Origin: Shimia ponticola
GTDB taxonomy: Bacteria; Pseudomonadota; Alphaproteobacteria; Rhodobacterales; Rhodobacteraceae
Assembly: GCF_007995215.1 (NCBI RefSeq)
Contig: NZ_VCDK01000003.1
Location: forward strand, 744,001-808,000
Reading direction: 5' to 3'
DNA: 64,000 nucleotides
This document shows positions 62,818 to 64,000 of this stretch, piece by piece; positions within the stretch are counted from its first letter, which is position 1; every line of letters begins with the position of its first letter. The translations under genes were made by a program, and so were the position numbers. The notes beneath the pieces were generated by a model that was given only the letters and a program-made list of their open reading frames with translations, did no database searches and was not told where the DNA came from.

Positions 62818-63450
62818 GTGGCAGACGACTTTGCGCAATTGATCCCGGACGCCCGCGACTTCTACACGCGCCTTGCCGCCAATAACTCCAAGGATTGGTG
62901 GACGGCTCACAAAACTGAATATGAAAGCCGCCTGAAACGCCCCGCCCTGCTCTTTCTCGACGTCATCGCAGACCATCTGCGCCAAGTCACCGACACGTCG
63001 ATCCAGACCAAGCTCTTCCGGCCCCATCGCGACGTTCGCTTTTCCAAGGACAAGACCCCTTATCACACGCATCTCCACATGCTCTGGAGCATGGGTGACG
63101 ATGCGCCCGGCTACTTCCTGGGCCTGTCACACACATACCTGCGGATCGGAGCCGGTCGGATGGGCTTTGAAAAAGACACGCTGCTCCGCTACCGCGCGGC
63201 CATCGACGAAGGCGGCCCGCTCCTTGACGCAATTGATGATGCAGAAAACAAAGGTTACACGCCGCATGAACCCGCGCTGAAACGTGTCCCTTCACCCTTC
63301 GATAAAGACCACCCAAGAGCCGATCTTTTGCGCCAAAAGGCGTGCTCTTACTGGTCAGACATTGCATGGGACACAGATGACCTGACAGAGGCGACCAAGG
63401 CCGCCTTCTCAGACCTGACGCCCCTGACGCAGGCCCTACGCTCTCTTTAG
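62818..63450 (+). CDS. DUF2461 family protein
   Basis: A 210-residue protein with the DUF2461/TIGR02453 pattern: DFYTRLAANNSKDWWTAHK near the start, then RPHRDVRFSKDKTPYHTHLH, a conserved Arg/Asp cluster, and GLSHTYLRIGAGRMGFEKDT. The function is not established. The start is GTG 62818 with GGAGG upstream. It is monocistronic, followed by repeat copy C. Confidence 0.9.
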   Translation: MADDFAQLIPDARDFYTRLAANNSKDWWTAHKTEYESRLKRPALLFLDVIADHLRQVTDTSIQTKLFRPHRDVRFSKDKTPYHTHLHMLWSMGDDAPGYFLGLSHTYLRIGAGRMGFEKDTLLRYRAAIDEGGPLLDAIDDAENKGYTPHEPALKRVPSPFDKDHPRADLLRQKACSYWSDIAWDTDDLTEATKAAFSDLTPLTQALRSL

Positions 63451-63461
63451 GCGCTTTCCCC

Positions 63462-63532
63462 TCCTTCTATGTTTTCCAAATACTCCGGGTTCCAAGGGGC
63501 AGAGCCCCTTTCGCCGCCGCAGGCGGCGCCCG
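63462..63532. repeat. Dispersed intergenic repeat, copy C
   Basis: Begins CCTTCTATGTTTTCCAAATA and then carries the same two hairpins as copy B (AAGGGGC-AGA-GCCCCTT and GCCGCC-GCA-GGCGGC). It lies between DUF2461 and the oxygenase gene. Confidence 0.75.
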
Positions 63533-63536
63533 GTAA

Positions 63537-63558
63537 GCAAAAACCATTTTATGGTTTT
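63537..63558 (-). terminator. Terminator of the 2OG oxygenase gene
   Basis: AAAACCA / TGGTTTT stem with a 5-base loop; on the minus strand TTTTTG follows. It lies 14 bases beyond the stop. Confidence 0.7.
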
Positions 63559-63571
63559 CACGCCTACATGA

Positions 63572-64000
63572 TCAGGCGGACGTCGCCTGGAACTTACCCA
63601 TCAAGTAAGGACCCGATTTGACCGATGGGTATCTATCTGAGCCATCCAGCGGACGGATCTCCGCCTCCCAATTCGGCTGATGAAAGAACGCCAGCGACTG
63701 CCGTCGTGGCTGCCCCGGCACCGCCGCCACCCGGTGCAGGGTCGATACCCAGCGGTTGGCCGTCCAGCGCTCCATCAAATCCCCGATATTGATCACAAAG
63801 GCACCCTCAGGCGTTGGAACATCGACCCAGTCTTCGCCCCGCGCAATTTGCAGCCCCCGCGATCCCGGCTGCGTCAGCAGGATCGTCAGCGACCCGTAAT
63901 CCGTATGGGCCCCGGCGCGCTGTTGACCCGCCTCCGGTGCATCCTCTGTGGCGGGATAGTTGAGCGCCCGAAGCGCCGATATCGGCGCGTCGATATAGGG
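63572..64000 (-). CDS. 2-oxoglutarate/Fe(II) oxygenase, isopenicillin N synthase type (5' end missing)
   Basis: The C-terminal 142 residues of a non-haem iron oxygenase; the frame is open to the window edge. Iron ligands are His and Asp in AHTDYGSLTIL and the distal His in STLHRVAAVP, and RQSLAFF carries the 2-oxoglutarate Arg/Ser. The INIGDLMERWTANRW segment is family-typical. The substrate cannot be told from the fragment. Confidence 0.9.
   Translation of the reverse strand, partial: PYIDAPISALRALNYPATEDAPEAGQQRAGAHTDYGSLTILLTQPGSRGLQIARGEDWVDVPTPEGAFVINIGDLMERWTANRWVSTLHRVAAVPGQPRRQSLAFFHQPNWEAEIRPLDGSDRYPSVKSGPYLMGKFQATSA

Overview
The window reads as a chromosomal segment of a marine-type alphaproteobacterium, most likely the Rhodobacteraceae/Roseobacter group. 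The basis is the high GC content and dense gene packing, families that are typical of that group (DUF2842, DUF6524, SdhE, PhaR/PhaP/PhaC/PhaZ, a HpsN-like dehydrogenase, an LdtR-like MarR protein) and many ATGA/TGATG stop-start overlaps. There is no rRNA, tRNA, CRISPR array, insertion sequence or phage module that I can see. Genes run off both edges: thiamine diphosphokinase on the left and a 2OG-Fe(II) oxygenase on the right, both on the minus strand.

Layout. 0-8.5 kb is housekeeping: thiN (partial), a large acidic protein of unknown role, DUF2842, purA, DUF6524, secG, pyrG, then a TerB-DUF1330-TerB trio. 8.5-18.8 kb is a transport and catabolism block: a PhnD-like protein, a polar amino-acid type ABC transporter, two glutamine-synthetase-like ligases, a class I glutamine amidotransferase, a DadA/PuuB-like FAD oxidase and a class III aminotransferase. 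The set resembles a gamma-glutamylation (Puu-type) amine route. 19.1-20.5 kb is a RhlE helicase with a long leader. 20.5-29.2 kb holds a complete polyhydroxyalkanoate gene set (phaR, phaP, phaC, phaZ) that is split by DUF1203 and a riboswitch-controlled cobalamin ABC operon.

29.3-33.4 kb holds a hydrolase/MetE-like pair and two tandem LysM-solute-binding fusion genes. 33.6-42.1 kb is an all-minus-strand catabolic cluster: GPH symporter, alpha/beta hydrolase, histidinol-dehydrogenase-like (HpsN family) enzyme, two double-domain SnoaL-like proteins, VOC protein, M15-like protein, SDR and a LacI regulator. A LacI-type palindrome lies in front of the dehydrogenase. 42.4-49.5 kb is mixed (hydrolase, ArsR-AHSA1 fusion, MAPEG, MFS, thioesterase, thrS, DJ-1/PfpI).

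49.7-52.4 kb is a complete bufferin (BufA1-BufB-BufC-BufD) RiPP metallophore operon. 54.6-57.0 kb is a surface lipoprotein plus Slam-type outer-membrane translocon (type 11 secretion). The remainder is thyX, cspA, gloA, a DUF1194 protein, LdtR-like regulator, sdhE, an XRE regulator, aspartate aminotransferase, a MATE exporter, DUF2461 and the partial oxygenase.

The most interesting systems are the bufferin operon, the Slam/lipoprotein pair, the uncharacterised HpsN/SnoaL/LacI cluster and the LysM-binding-protein tandem. Protein identifications come from reading motifs by eye; no database search was run.
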